Assembly (NCBI RefSeq): GCF_003071065.1
Contig: NZ_QCXX01000011.1
Coordinates: 62,001 to 126,000, forward strand
DNA: 64,000 bases
Source of the DNA: Sphingobacterium athyrii
GTDB lineage: Bacteria; Bacteroidota; Bacteroidia; Sphingobacteriales; Sphingobacteriaceae
Direction: 5' to 3'
The position numbers were made by a program, and so were the translations under genes. This document shows positions 20,498 to 29,912 of the stretch, in pieces (the first letter of the stretch is position 1; every line of letters begins with the position of its first letter). The notes below the pieces were generated by a model, which was given only the letters and a program-made list of their open reading frames with translations, had not been told where the DNA came from and made no database searches.

Positions 20498-21397
20498 ATG
20501 TCAAATATTGCAATAGTGATTGAAGAAAGAGCCGCAGATATAGGCAATTTCTTGGTAGGGAGACTACTTCCTTTCAGACAAAAACGTATGGTCGGTCCGT
20601 TTATATTTATTGACCATATGGGGCCTGACACCATCTCCGAGCCTCACTTCATGGATATTGCTCCACACCCTCATATCGGATTATCCACGTTAACTTATCT
20701 CTTTGAGGGAAGTATCATGCACCGCGATAGTTTAGGCAATGCCGTTGAAATAAAACCCGGAGCGGTAAACTGGATGACAGCCGGAAAAGGAGTAACCCAT
20801 TCCGAGCGCACGCCGGATTACCTACGGTCTACGCAACATGACCTCCATGGCTTACAGATCTGGGTCGCTTTGCCTAAGGATCTGGAACAGATGGAACCCA
20901 ACTTCGTTCATATCGAAGAACCACAACTTCCGCATTGGACCGAAGACGGTGTAAGTTATCGTCTGATTGCTGGCGAAATCAACAGCCATCGTTCGGAAGT
21001 ACCGGTTTACAGCCCTTTATATCTTATTGAAATTAAAGCGGAAAAGGATTCCCGCATTAAACTAGGCGAACATCTCTATGGCGAAAGCGGTTTGTATATT
21101 CTTCATGGCTCAGTACAGGCTGAAGGCCAGGAGTTTGGTCCAAAGCAAATTTTGGTTGCAAAGGATGCCAAGTTATGTGAGTTCGAAATGAAAGCAGGCA
21201 CCTCCGTATATATCTTTGGCGGTGAACCCTTTCCTGAACAACGCTACATCGACTGGAATTTTGTCGCTTCTGACATCGAAACCTTAAAAATCGCCAGGAA
21301 TAAATGGGAACAACACGAATTTCCAAAAGTTCCCGGAGATGATGGCTACATTCCCATTCCACCTGTGAATCCAACTTTAGGCCAAAGGAAGTCCTAA
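20498..21397 (+). CDS. Pirin family protein
   Basis: 299 aa bicupin. The metal ligands of the pirin family are all visible in the N-terminal cupin: H57 and H59 (APHPHIGL), H101 and E103 (THSERTP). Some bacterial pirins show quercetinase activity; others bind regulators. The function here is not predictable. AAGGAAAC precedes the ATG by a few bases. Divergent from the kinase-like gene and ending at a strong shared terminator. Confidence 0.92.
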   Translation: MSNIAIVIEERAADIGNFLVGRLLPFRQKRMVGPFIFIDHMGPDTISEPHFMDIAPHPHIGLSTLTYLFEGSIMHRDSLGNAVEIKPGAVNWMTAGKGVTHSERTPDYLRSTQHDLHGLQIWVALPKDLEQMEPNFVHIEEPQLPHWTEDGVSYRLIAGEINSHRSEVPVYSPLYLIEIKAEKDSRIKLGEHLYGESGLYILHGSVQAEGQEFGPKQILVAKDAKLCEFEMKAGTSVYIFGGEPFPEQRYIDWNFVASDIETLKIARNKWEQHEFPKVPGDDGYIPIPPVNPTLGQRKS

Positions 21398-21425
21398 TAT
21401 AAATCAATGCAACAGTTTTACAACC

Positions 21426-21469
21426 AATAAGAAAGGGCTGGAAATTTAAAATTCCAGCCCTTTCTTATT
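21426..21469. terminator. Bidirectional terminator between pirin and DUF502 genes
   Basis: An 18-bp perfect stem (AATAAGAAAGGGCTGGAA and complement) with an 8-base A/T loop is located between convergent genes. Confidence 0.9.
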
Positions 21470-21481
21470 GCTAGCATTAGC

Positions 21482-22084
21482 CTACGAATGCTCAATACCA
21501 CTGACACCCCCGGAGACAACAAGTTTCATTGCATCGGTGGGCGACATATCTAATTTTTTGACCTTATCCGCACTAATAATAACAACCTGACCGGCAAAAG
21601 AGTAAGAATATGGGAAATAAACCATAACCTCATCTTCAAGACCTAAACTTTTTAAATCATGCTGTGTCAGAAAACCGATCTTCTTGAGCCCGAACTCATT
21701 AACGGTGACCAGCACAGGCTCATTGAATTTCTTAGCATCCCCAACAAAGGCTTCCGTAAAATCCTTTATTGACGTGTACAGGGTATTTAAGAGTGGTATT
21801 CTCTTGATCTGATGGTTGATCCATACTTTGATCGGGTCGGTCACAAAATTCGTAAATATCACGCCAGCCAGAACAAGGATAAGAATCACAGTTAAGATTC
21901 CGATTCCGGGAATATATAAAGGATGTCCCTTTTCGTCCTGTAGAAAATGTTCTGTCAGGTTCAGCGCTGAGTCAATCGATGCAAAAACCCATACGATCAA
22001 AAAAACAGCACCCGCCAATGGCACAACAACGAGAATACCTCGAATTAAATAATTAATAAATCCCCTGAATAATTTACCGAGCAT
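21482..22084 (-). CDS. DUF502 family membrane protein
   Basis: 200 aa with two N-terminal membrane segments (GILVVVPLAGAVFLIVWVF and GIGILTVILILVLAGVIF). After them comes the conserved DUF502 body, including IPLLNTLYTSIKDF and VMVYFPYSYSFAGQVVII. Its role is unknown. It lies 48 bp downstream of murF-alr on the same strand and may share that transcript. Confidence 0.88.
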   Translation of the reverse strand: MLGKLFRGFINYLIRGILVVVPLAGAVFLIVWVFASIDSALNLTEHFLQDEKGHPLYIPGIGILTVILILVLAGVIFTNFVTDPIKVWINHQIKRIPLLNTLYTSIKDFTEAFVGDAKKFNEPVLVTVNEFGLKKIGFLTQHDLKSLGLEDEVMVYFPYSYSFAGQVVIISADKVKKLDMSPTDAMKLVVSGGVSGIEHS

Positions 22085-22132
22085 GAGTTAGAAAATCAAA
22101 TATATTTATACAAAAATGCAGAATATCCTTTA

Positions 22133-24574
22133 TTATTCATAAAAATATACTCTTTTTACCCGCTGCGAAATACTCGTCAGGAGTTCGTAAGGGATAGTAC
22201 CGATAGCTTTTGCCGCGAGCTTAATATCCGGATAAACAATCACTTCATCTTCTTCTGCCACTTCGATATCCGTCACGTCAAGCATACACATATCCATGCA
22301 GATATCTCCTATTGTTGGCACGAGCTGGCCATTAACCATCATCTTGCCTACACCATTCCCAAAACGCCTGTCATATCCATCCGCATAACCAATTTTTATC
22401 GTTGCCGTTTTGCTATCCCGATGCAATACCCCATGCCGATTATAACCAACGGTCTCTCCCGCAGCCAAGTGCTTTATTTGAGTTACATTGGTCTTTAGAC
22501 TACTGACCTCCCGAAGCGGAAGATCATGCCGTTCGACGTCAATCCCATACAGTCCGATCCCGAGCCGAACCATATCAAAATAGGCCTGCGGCCATAGTTC
22601 GATACCTGAAGTTGCAGCAATATGACGTAAAAAAGAATAGCCCAACCCTTCTTCAAGGCGTCTTGTAAATTGATCGAGAAGATCGATCTGTTGTTGAGTA
22701 AAAGTATTGTCTTCTTTATTGCCGGCAGAAGCCAAATGGGAAAATGCCGACTTTACTTGCAATATAGCACTAGAGTTTAATTCAGTAATCAGTTTATCCA
22801 CTTCATCCGGCATAAAACCAAGGCGATGCATGCCCGTATCCACTTTGATATGTATCGGAAAGGAAGAAATCCCCTTTCCCTTCAGGTAATTCAAAAAGGA
22901 AGAAAGCACTCTAAAACTGTAAATTTCAGGTTCAAGATTATACTGAACGATAGATTCAAAGGTATTTTCGTCAGGGCTCATCACAACAATAGGCAATGTG
23001 ATTCCAGCCCCCCTTAGATCGACACCTTCATCTGCAAATGCCACAGTAAGGTAATCCACCCTATTGAACTGTAACAGGTTTGCAATCTCAAAACTTCCGC
23101 TCCCATAGGAAAAAGCTTTGACCATAGACATCAATTTCACATGTTTTGGCAACAGTTGACGATAGACATTCAGATTATTTTCCATTGCATTGAGGTTGAT
23201 CTCAAGCACCGTATCGTGGGATTTTGCCACCAATAGGCGGCTGATCCGTTCAAAATGAAATTCCCGTCCCCCCTTTAATAAAACAGTAGAATCTTCAAAT
23301 TGAAGTGACCTGATATCATCCAAAAATGCTGTGGTACTGGCATACGAAACCGATGGAACAGCAAATTGATCAGCAACTTGCGTCAAGATCTCCCCGATTA
23401 AGATCAACCGATCCAAACGGTACTCCGAAAGTAGCCGTTTCAGTTTTGACAAGCTTTTCTCATCCGTTAAACTAACCCCGGGTAAATCCGAAAGAATCAG
23501 GATTTTTCGGGGATGCTGTCCCTGTTGATTTAAAAATTCAAGCGCAATTTGGAGGGCATCCAAATCGTTACTATAGGAATCATCAATAATAGAGCTGTTT
23601 TTTTTACCTTTCTTCAGTTCAAGCCGCATGGCGACAGGCTGCAGCTCTTTAATTCTTGATGCGATCACCTCTCTTTCATAACCAAAACGCAACATTACCG
23701 CAACACAGTTGATGGCATTTTCAATATTTCCTTTGTCAACAAAAGGTACCTCAACAGCAAATGTCCGCCCTCCATAGAAAAGTGTGGCTACCGTAAATTT
23801 ATCGTCCACCTGTTTGAGTGAATAGACCTCCAATGAAAGCCCCTCATCGTATCCCCACGAAAATTTTCGAGGCCGATAAGGCAGTTGAATATCCTCTACA
23901 TAACGGTTGGGAAAGATCATTGTCTCAACGTCCTTGAACAGATTTATCTTTTCGTAGATCTTTTCCGCCTTTGATTCAAAACCAGCTTTATGAGCCACGC
24001 CTACATTTGTCAGCAGACCGATCGTTGGTTTTATCATATTTTCGAGCTTAACCATTTCGCCTTTTTCCGAAATGCCCGCTTCGATAATCGCCAGATTATA
24101 CTGATCGGATAAGCCCCATAAAGAAAGCGCTACCCCCAATTGAGAGTTATAGCTTTTGGGACTTCGGTAGATCTTATATTCCGGGGACATCAGTTGATAT
24201 AACCATTCCTTGACTATTGTCTTACCATTGCTCCCGGTGATCCCAATAACAGGAAAGCTAAACTTCTGCCGATGATAAGCCGCCAATACCTGCATGGATT
24301 CGAGGCTGTCGGTGACCCATATCAAATTTGCATCCGGAAATAACTGTTCCTGTTCTTCGTCAAGTTGTAGAACAAAGTTTCTTACCCCCTTATCATAGGC
24401 CTCTTTGATATAATGATGACCATCCCTACTCTTCTGCAGCGCGAAAAACACACCGTTATCTGCCTGAACAATCTTTCGGCTATCATAAAATAAATGTTGA
24501 ACTAAAGAATTGGGATCCGTGATAAACGTGCGATTAGGATGTAAAATCTGGACGATTTCCGATATTTTGTACAT
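22133..24574 (-). CDS. Bifunctional MurF ligase / alanine racemase
   Basis: 813 aa from the ATG at 24574 (an in-frame TTG at 24598 is less likely; AGGAGA abuts the ATG). Residues 1-about 445 are MurF, which adds D-Ala-D-Ala to UDP-MurNAc-tripeptide. Its ATP loop GSNGKT includes Lys118. From about 450 the protein is an alanine racemase with the PLP lysine Lys486 in MVKAFSYGSG, substrate region KVDTGMHRLGF and a conserved C-terminal domain. The fusion makes and uses D-Ala in one protein and is known from Bacteroidota. The racemase active site looks complete. Confidence 0.95.
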   Translation of the reverse strand: MYKISEIVQILHPNRTFITDPNSLVQHLFYDSRKIVQADNGVFFALQKSRDGHHYIKEAYDKGVRNFVLQLDEEQEQLFPDANLIWVTDSLESMQVLAAYHRQKFSFPVIGITGSNGKTIVKEWLYQLMSPEYKIYRSPKSYNSQLGVALSLWGLSDQYNLAIIEAGISEKGEMVKLENMIKPTIGLLTNVGVAHKAGFESKAEKIYEKINLFKDVETMIFPNRYVEDIQLPYRPRKFSWGYDEGLSLEVYSLKQVDDKFTVATLFYGGRTFAVEVPFVDKGNIENAINCVAVMLRFGYEREVIASRIKELQPVAMRLELKKGKKNSSIIDDSYSNDLDALQIALEFLNQQGQHPRKILILSDLPGVSLTDEKSLSKLKRLLSEYRLDRLILIGEILTQVADQFAVPSVSYASTTAFLDDIRSLQFEDSTVLLKGGREFHFERISRLLVAKSHDTVLEINLNAMENNLNVYRQLLPKHVKLMSMVKAFSYGSGSFEIANLLQFNRVDYLTVAFADEGVDLRGAGITLPIVVMSPDENTFESIVQYNLEPEIYSFRVLSSFLNYLKGKGISSFPIHIKVDTGMHRLGFMPDEVDKLITELNSSAILQVKSAFSHLASAGNKEDNTFTQQQIDLLDQFTRRLEEGLGYSFLRHIAATSGIELWPQAYFDMVRLGIGLYGIDVERHDLPLREVSSLKTNVTQIKHLAAGETVGYNRHGVLHRDSKTATIKIGYADGYDRRFGNGVGKMMVNGQLVPTIGDICMDMCMLDVTDIEVAEEDEVIVYPDIKLAAKAIGTIPYELLTSISQRVKRVYFYE

Positions 24575-24648
24575 TCTCCTGTATTTTGATTGGATCAAAA
24601 CTGAACATTTTTTTAGTTATTTCATATTATTTTTGAAATTTTGACAAT

Positions 24649-25137
24649 ATGTTCGACGAAGATAGAAAAAACAAAAAGATACTGACCCCCGGTCAGGCTA
24701 AGCTAAAAGCTGAAAGCTATTGTGCTTATCAGGAAAGATCCCAGCAGGAAGTAAGGGACAAACTCTACAGCTGGGGGCTACACGAGGCAGACGTTGAAAA
24801 TTGTATAGCGAATTTAATCGCAGAAAACTTTCTGAACGAAGAACGCTTTGCGATAGCCTATTGCAACGGTAAACTACGCATGAAAGGCTGGGGAAAAATT
24901 AAAATCAAACAAGCTTTAAAAGGAAAGCGTGTTTCGGAACAGCTGATAAAAATTGCCTTCAAACAGATCGACCCAGATGAATATGAGCACATCTTGGAAA
25001 ATATTATTGACAAGAAAATTCGGGAGATCAAAGACAAAGATTCGTTCATCATCAAGAACAAAGTCTATCAATTTGCTTTGTCCAGAGGATTTGAAAGCGA
25101 TTTAATTTTTTCTATACTGAATTCAAAGGAGTTATAA
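24649..25137 (+). CDS. recX: RecX family regulatory protein
   Basis: 162 aa, three helical repeats typical of RecX, which modulates RecA filaments. Seen: CAYQERSQQEVRDKLYSWG, NFLNEERFAIAYCNGKLRMKGWG and IKQALKGKRVS. There is no recA nearby, so it is unlinked from its usual partner. Divergent from murF-alr. Followed by the tRNA-Gly promoter. Confidence 0.92.
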   Translation: MFDEDRKNKKILTPGQAKLKAESYCAYQERSQQEVRDKLYSWGLHEADVENCIANLIAENFLNEERFAIAYCNGKLRMKGWGKIKIKQALKGKRVSEQLIKIAFKQIDPDEYEHILENIIDKKIREIKDKDSFIIKNKVYQFALSRGFESDLIFSILNSKEL

Positions 25138-25165
25138 AAAACAACAAAATAAAGTAAATAAATAT

Positions 25166-25196
25166 TTTGCAATATTAATTTTTCGCTCTATATTTG
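25166..25196 (+). promoter_or_regulatory. Promoter of the tRNA-Gly/tRNA-Leu pair
   Basis: TTTG at 25166-25169, a 19-base spacer and TATATTTG at 25189-25196 fit the Bacteroidota consensus. About 50 bases of leader precede tRNA-Gly. Confidence 0.8.
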
Positions 25197-25249
25197 CATC
25201 ACCAAAAAGGAACACGAGGTTCTTTTTAAAGTTGAAATAAAAATTCCAA

Positions 25250-25322
25250 GCGAAAATAGCTCAGTTGGTAGAGCACAACCTTGCCAAGGTTGGGGTCGCG
25301 AGTTCGAATCTCGTTTTTCGCT
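25250..25322 (+). tRNA. tRNA-Gly (anticodon GCC)
   Basis: 73 nt cloverleaf. Acceptor GCGAAAA pairs with TTTTCGC, discriminator T, anticodon loop TTGCCAA on a CAACC/GGTTG stem, T arm with TTCGAAT. CCA is not encoded. Only five bases separate it from the next tRNA. Confidence 0.97.
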
Positions 25323-25327
25323 CACCT

Positions 25328-25412
25328 GCCTAGGTGGTGGAACTGGTAGACACGCAGGACTTAAAATCCTGTTCCCGTTAAGGGAGTGCGGGTTCGATTC
25401 CCGCCCTAGGTA
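25328..25412 (+). tRNA. tRNA-Leu (anticodon TAA)
   Basis: 85 nt with a long variable arm (TTCCCGTTAAGGGAG), anticodon loop CTTAAAA on CAGGA/TCCTG and T arm TTCGATT. Acceptor GCCTAGG pairs with CCTAGGT, ending in a G-U pair. CCA is not encoded. Cotranscribed with tRNA-Gly. Confidence 0.97.
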
Positions 25413-25413
25413 C

Positions 25414-25446
25414 AAGAAAGCTCATCAGTCGATGGGCTTTTCTTGT
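25414..25446 (+). terminator. Terminator of the tRNA pair
   Basis: AAGAAAGCTCATC pairs with GATGGGCTTTTCTT around AGTC (one G-U, one bulge) and leads into TGTTT. It runs to the end of the convergent chrA gene. Confidence 0.8.
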
Positions 25447-26778
25447 TTATGGCAACAGGTACAGTAAAAATCCGTAAACGAGGCTCAAAAGTATAAGCTG
25501 CAGCATTCCGATCCGATATCTAAATAAGAGGAAAATTGAAATAGCTACCCAAAGTAACGCCTTCCAGTCCAAATTTGCCAAACCGGACGTTGTTGGAAAC
25601 AAAATTCCCTGCCCTAGATAAAAAGCTAAATTAACAATCACACCTACTACAGAAGCGGTGACCAAGGAGAGTACATACTGGATGGCTTTATTTTTTTGAG
25701 AGCGTTCGATAAGCGGCGCACCGATAAAGATCAATGCAAAATTGGGCAAAAAAGTAAAGTAAGCCGTAGCCGCCAGACCCACCATAGCCATTGCATAGGA
25801 GTGGTCAAAATGATTAAATCCGGCCATAAATCCCACATAAGCCAACACGATAACCAATGGCCCCGGCGTTGTTTCGGCCAATGCGAAACCGTCTATCATT
25901 TGTGTCTTTGTCAGCCAGAGAAATTTTTCCGTCACCAAATTTGCGACATAGGGAATAACAGTATAAGACCCCCCGATTGTAAGGTACGCCGATTTTGTAA
26001 ACAAGAAAGAGAGATCTTTCCAAAATGTAGCATCTGGCATAAACAGGTATAGCGCCATAAATGGGCCCAACCACAACAAAAAAAATGCAAGAAACTGAAC
26101 ACTGATCTTACGTACGGAAATTGACGGTACTGTCTCCAGGGAATTGACGTGATAAAACCGCTCTTTATCGACCTCTTCTTCCTGTTCAGATTTACCCTTT
26201 TCCTCCTTGGGCTTTAAGAAATAAAGTGAAAATCCCAGAACCATAACCCCCAAAATAATCCAGGGCATAGGGACTTTGACAAAATAAGAAAGCAAAAAAG
26301 CAAGCAAAGCGACGATATAATGCCATGTACCCAATAATGACTTCTGTCCCACTTTGTAAGTTGCGAACAATATAATTGCCAGCACTGCGGGTTTTAAGCC
26401 AGAGAACAGTGCAGATAGAAACGCAGAATTGCCAAAGTATACATACACCAGACTAAGTCCCAATATGATACACAGAGAAGGTAATATAAAAAACAGTCCC
26501 GCCAGTACTCCACCCTTTAGACCATGTAATTTCCAGCCGAGATAGATGGTCAATTGATGTGCTTCAGGTCCCGGTAGCAGCATGCAGGCATTCAGCGCCC
26601 GAAAAAATTTTTTGCTGCTTACCCACTTTTTCTTGTCCACCAGAAAATCATGCATGATCGTTATATGCCCCGTCGTTCCACCAAAACTTATCCAGCCCAG
26701 GATAAACCAAAACCGGATAGCTTCCCGAAAACTAGGCTTAAACAATTCATTTCTCTCAATGGCGACAGGTTTTTCCAA
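25447..26778 (-). CDS. chrA: Chromate transporter, CHR family
   Basis: 443 aa with two homologous halves, each of several membrane segments. The N-terminal half carries ISFGGTTGHITIMHDFLVD, and the C-terminal half carries LTIGGSYTVIPY and GFALAETTPGPLVIVLAYVG, both signatures of the CHR family. It may export chromate or another oxyanion; the substrate is inferred from the family. There is no ATG at the expected N-terminus, and TTG at 26778 is the best start. A hydrophilic linker (KEEKGKSEQEEEVDKE) separates the halves. Confidence 0.9.
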   Translation of the reverse strand: MEKPVAIERNELFKPSFREAIRFWFILGWISFGGTTGHITIMHDFLVDKKKWVSSKKFFRALNACMLLPGPEAHQLTIYLGWKLHGLKGGVLAGLFFILPSLCIILGLSLVYVYFGNSAFLSALFSGLKPAVLAIILFATYKVGQKSLLGTWHYIVALLAFLLSYFVKVPMPWIILGVMVLGFSLYFLKPKEEKGKSEQEEEVDKERFYHVNSLETVPSISVRKISVQFLAFFLLWLGPFMALYLFMPDATFWKDLSFLFTKSAYLTIGGSYTVIPYVANLVTEKFLWLTKTQMIDGFALAETTPGPLVIVLAYVGFMAGFNHFDHSYAMAMVGLAATAYFTFLPNFALIFIGAPLIERSQKNKAIQYVLSLVTASVVGVIVNLAFYLGQGILFPTTSGLANLDWKALLWVAISIFLLFRYRIGMLQLILLSLVYGFLLYLLP

Positions 26779-26827
26779 ATCTGATTTATATTTATATTAT
26801 GACGATTATAATTGCAACGATAAGGGT

Positions 26828-26884
26828 ATGAGCTACCCGATTAAACCCGTTAAAAAAGCCGATCAGCTTCCATTTAAGGCATAA
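26828..26884 (+). CDS. Possible 18-aa small ORF
   Basis: ATG at 26828 opens an 18-codon frame (MSYPIKPVKKADQLPFKA). It overlaps the stop of an even shorter 10-codon frame (26799-26831) as ATGA. It lies alone on the plus strand between divergent chrA and the end of the OmpA gene. No promoter, clear ribosome site or homology is visible, so it may be chance. Confidence 0.2.
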   Translation: MSYPIKPVKKADQLPFKA

Positions 26885-26917
26885 AAAAAGCGATATATTT
26901 ATAAAATATCTCGCTTT
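26882..26917 (-). terminator. Terminator of the OmpA lipoprotein gene
   Basis: On the minus strand AAAGCGAGATATTTT pairs with AAATATATCGCTTT (one mismatch) and is followed by a T-run. It is located 28 bp past the stop at 26945. Confidence 0.78.
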
Positions 26918-26944
26918 CCATTCAGGAAAAAGACCCTGATAATT

Positions 26945-27466
26945 TTATTTTTTATCCAAGATGGTTACTTCTACTCTTCTATTTTTTTGACGTCCCTCCG
27001 GTGTCTTGTTATCACCAACAGGATTTGACTGGCCAAAACCTTTTGCTGTAATACGAGACTCTTGTACACCCGAATCTACAAGGAATTTTTTTACGGACGC
27101 AGCACGTTTATCAGAAAGCCATTGGTTATACTCGACGGTACCGGTAGCATCTGTATAGCCGTCAACTTTAATTTTATTGTTGTTCTCTTGCAGGATTAAG
27201 GCCAGCTTACTTACTTCAGTCTTTGCCTTTTCAGATAAATAGGAAGAATTTGTTGGGAACAATAGATCCGACGAAATACTGAATTTAATTCCCTCGTCAG
27301 TCCTTTTCGCATCATTAAAGTCCTTTTTCACATTTTTCAAACCATCATCAGTTCCATCTTTTGTGACAACAGCTCCAGGATTTACTACAATAGCCTGTTG
27401 TTTACAAGAAAATAATGATAAACCTGCACATACGGCCAATAGTCCCAAATTAATTTTTCTAAGCAT
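26945..27466 (-). CDS. OmpA family outer-membrane lipoprotein
   Basis: 173 aa from the ATG at 27466. A lipoprotein signal (MLRKINLGLLAVCAGLSLFS, then Cys) places it in the outer or inner membrane via lipid. The C-terminal OmpA/Pal domain (about 65-173) shows the peptidoglycan-binding signature: DGYTDATGTVEYNQWLSDKR, GFGQSNPVGDN and NRRVEV. It probably tethers the outer membrane to peptidoglycan. The longer frame upstream to 27547 precedes the signal peptide and is not used. Confidence 0.92.
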   Translation of the reverse strand: MLRKINLGLLAVCAGLSLFSCKQQAIVVNPGAVVTKDGTDDGLKNVKKDFNDAKRTDEGIKFSISSDLLFPTNSSYLSEKAKTEVSKLALILQENNNKIKVDGYTDATGTVEYNQWLSDKRAASVKKFLVDSGVQESRITAKGFGQSNPVGDNKTPEGRQKNRRVEVTILDKK

Positions 27467-27562
27467 CGTTTTTAACGTATTTAATGTCGATTTAAACAGG
27501 GTAAATATAAGGAAAAAAGACCAAAAAAGGTGCTCCTTTCCGTTCATCGGATCGTAACAAAT

Positions 27563-29752
27563 CTATTTCTTCAAATATACCATATCCAATGTCTTTTTAA
27601 TTTCAGGAATTTGCTCATACAACTTCCAGATCATGCCTGAATTGGCATTTTCAATCATTACAGCTATCGTGGCCTGATTTCTCGCCCGGTAACTTTCAGA
27701 AACATCATTATTTTTGAGATCGATCCAAGCTCTAAATCCATATTGTGTAAACAGGACATCTGCATACTCCTCATAAAATTTACGCAAAGCTTTCAAACCG
27801 ATTTCCTTTTCAAAGGGATAAGAGGCTATTGAAATGGCCGGATTCACAAGATATCCCTGGTCCTGGTAAGCATTATCCGCTTGTTCAACACCCCAGATAT
27901 CCGTAAATCGTGTTCCGATATTCAACTCATTATCTCTCCGTTTATAGGCAAGTATATAGTCTGACAGATACTTTTTATAGTCCACAAAATTATCCACTTT
28001 CCCTTTCGGATTCATGATCAAAAATGGCCTATAAACAGACATCAACGATTCCGTCAGATTACCTCCAGCGATACTTTTAGCAAAAATAACCTTATCGTCC
28101 GAATAAATCGAAACGGGTACATTCTCTATGTTACCGATCAGGGGATTGCTACTTATCGTTTGCGCAAGAGAATCATTCAACTTTGTCCTTATCTCCGGTA
28201 CCAAAGCGCTCAATTCATCACTAAAATCTATTCCGTCCGCATGTTTAGTTGCAAATCCATTTGTATAAGCCGAAGCAGCCAAAGGATGTGTTGGAGACGA
28301 CATGGCAAGCACATAAGTACTAAGGCTCTCGTTAAACCCGCCCAATTGACGGGATCTCGCCGTAGTATCTATAGGAGACCACTTGTTCCAAAGGACATCC
28401 GAGTTATTTGGATCAGTAAAGTACCTCCAATTAATTCGTTCCCATAATGCCGTAATTGATTTCCGTAGCGATTGCTCCTGTGGATCATCTTTGCTAAAGT
28501 ATTCACGGGCGATCAATAATGACTCCATCAGATGTGAAGTGCCTCTTACATCATAGGTCGGTACAGAATCACGATAGTGAGGTACTCCCGATCTCCCATC
28601 ATAGAAGGCAGTAAACACTCCCTGATGATTTTGCGCCGCGCTCAAAAATTTCACCATCCGTGTCATCCGTGCCAACAAAGCTTGTCTAGACATCAGTTGG
28701 TTTTCAGCAGCAACAAGCAAACCCAGGATAGCATAGCCAGTTTCATTGGTTGAAACTATAGCCTGACGATTCCCACGGTCAGGAAGGTACATCCCACTGT
28801 TCACATCATAATTATCAATAAAATAATTCACGTGCGCATTCCGAATAAAACTTAACATTTCCGCATCGGTTCCCTTTTTGGTCTGTATTTCCTTTACATC
28901 TGAAAATGGGGATTCTACGTAGTTGTAATCTACCCAGGCTATTTTATAATAATAACTCTTGTTATACTCGTTCACCCTATCGAGACATTTCTGCACATAA
29001 ATCGGTAAGACTGCGATTGGCTGATAATTCAGCTTATCTTCCGATCTATAAATTTTCACGTAGCGAATACTCGGAGTCAATGGCAATTGCCATACAAGTT
29101 CAACCTGCTTGTCCACTGCACCTATTTTAGACAAAATAGCAGCCGATGACAGCTTAACCTTTGGGTAGTTTTTCGGGAGGAACTCGATTTGATCTATAAA
29201 AAGCTGATGCGTAATTGTACCGGTACCATTTTGTTCAAGTAACAACGAAGACACAGCCTTTCCTGTGACAATTCCTTCAAATTTTGACACGGGAATAGAA
29301 ACATTGAGCCAGGTATCATATGCAAAGTCATCAATGTAATAACTAATATCCAATGCATTGGAGCGTACATCATTTTGTTGTAGGACAACTTTAGGCAGCT
29401 GCCCCTTTTCAGTATTACTTTGAATGAACAATTTAAAGGTTAAATGATCATCCTTGGCAATCATATACTGAAATTTCTGTTTATCATTTAATATACTGGC
29501 CTCCCATTTTCCATTTGGAGAGGAAACGTAACGCAGGGAAAGAGAATTCCCCGGAGTAAAAAACAAGCTATCTGAAACCGGAAGGCTGTGATTCACATTT
29601 TGTATCCAGGACTCACCTGTATAATGTGCCATGCTTTTCGCATAACTTCCATTGATTATACTATTATCAAACAGTACCTCCGGATAGCTTTCTGATCTGG
29701 CAAGTATAGGTGAAATCAACAGAAATAGAAAGTAAAAGTATTTTTTCAGCAT
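27563..29752 (-). CDS. GH144-like glucoamylase-family protein
   Basis: 729 aa, secreted (signal MLKKYFYFLFLLISPILARS). Residues about 25-205 look like a beta-sandwich carbohydrate-binding domain, and 220-300 resemble a fibronectin-like module (VELVWQLPLTPSIRYVKIYRS). The C-terminal alpha/alpha barrel matches the 'glycoamylase' domain of GH144 beta-1,2-glucanases: NETGYAILGLLVAAE, WNKWSP, then GFNESLSTYVLAMSSPTHPL. This implies action on a beta-glucan, but the specificity is inferred. No SusCD neighbour is present. Confidence 0.75.
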   Translation of the reverse strand: MLKKYFYFLFLLISPILARSESYPEVLFDNSIINGSYAKSMAHYTGESWIQNVNHSLPVSDSLFFTPGNSLSLRYVSSPNGKWEASILNDKQKFQYMIAKDDHLTFKLFIQSNTEKGQLPKVVLQQNDVRSNALDISYYIDDFAYDTWLNVSIPVSKFEGIVTGKAVSSLLLEQNGTGTITHQLFIDQIEFLPKNYPKVKLSSAAILSKIGAVDKQVELVWQLPLTPSIRYVKIYRSEDKLNYQPIAVLPIYVQKCLDRVNEYNKSYYYKIAWVDYNYVESPFSDVKEIQTKKGTDAEMLSFIRNAHVNYFIDNYDVNSGMYLPDRGNRQAIVSTNETGYAILGLLVAAENQLMSRQALLARMTRMVKFLSAAQNHQGVFTAFYDGRSGVPHYRDSVPTYDVRGTSHLMESLLIAREYFSKDDPQEQSLRKSITALWERINWRYFTDPNNSDVLWNKWSPIDTTARSRQLGGFNESLSTYVLAMSSPTHPLAASAYTNGFATKHADGIDFSDELSALVPEIRTKLNDSLAQTISSNPLIGNIENVPVSIYSDDKVIFAKSIAGGNLTESLMSVYRPFLIMNPKGKVDNFVDYKKYLSDYILAYKRRDNELNIGTRFTDIWGVEQADNAYQDQGYLVNPAISIASYPFEKEIGLKALRKFYEEYADVLFTQYGFRAWIDLKNNDVSESYRARNQATIAVMIENANSGMIWKLYEQIPEIKKTLDMVYLKK

Positions 29753-29912
29753 AAGTCAACATTTTTCACAGGCTTACAATCAAAAACTAAGCCACCACAA
29801 TGATTATAACGCAAATGTAACAAAGGATTTCCAATGATATTGTATGCTCAAATTTTAATTTCGGAAAAAATGCGCTAAATTAGCCCCCTGAATATTTTCA
29901 TAAAATAGATAT

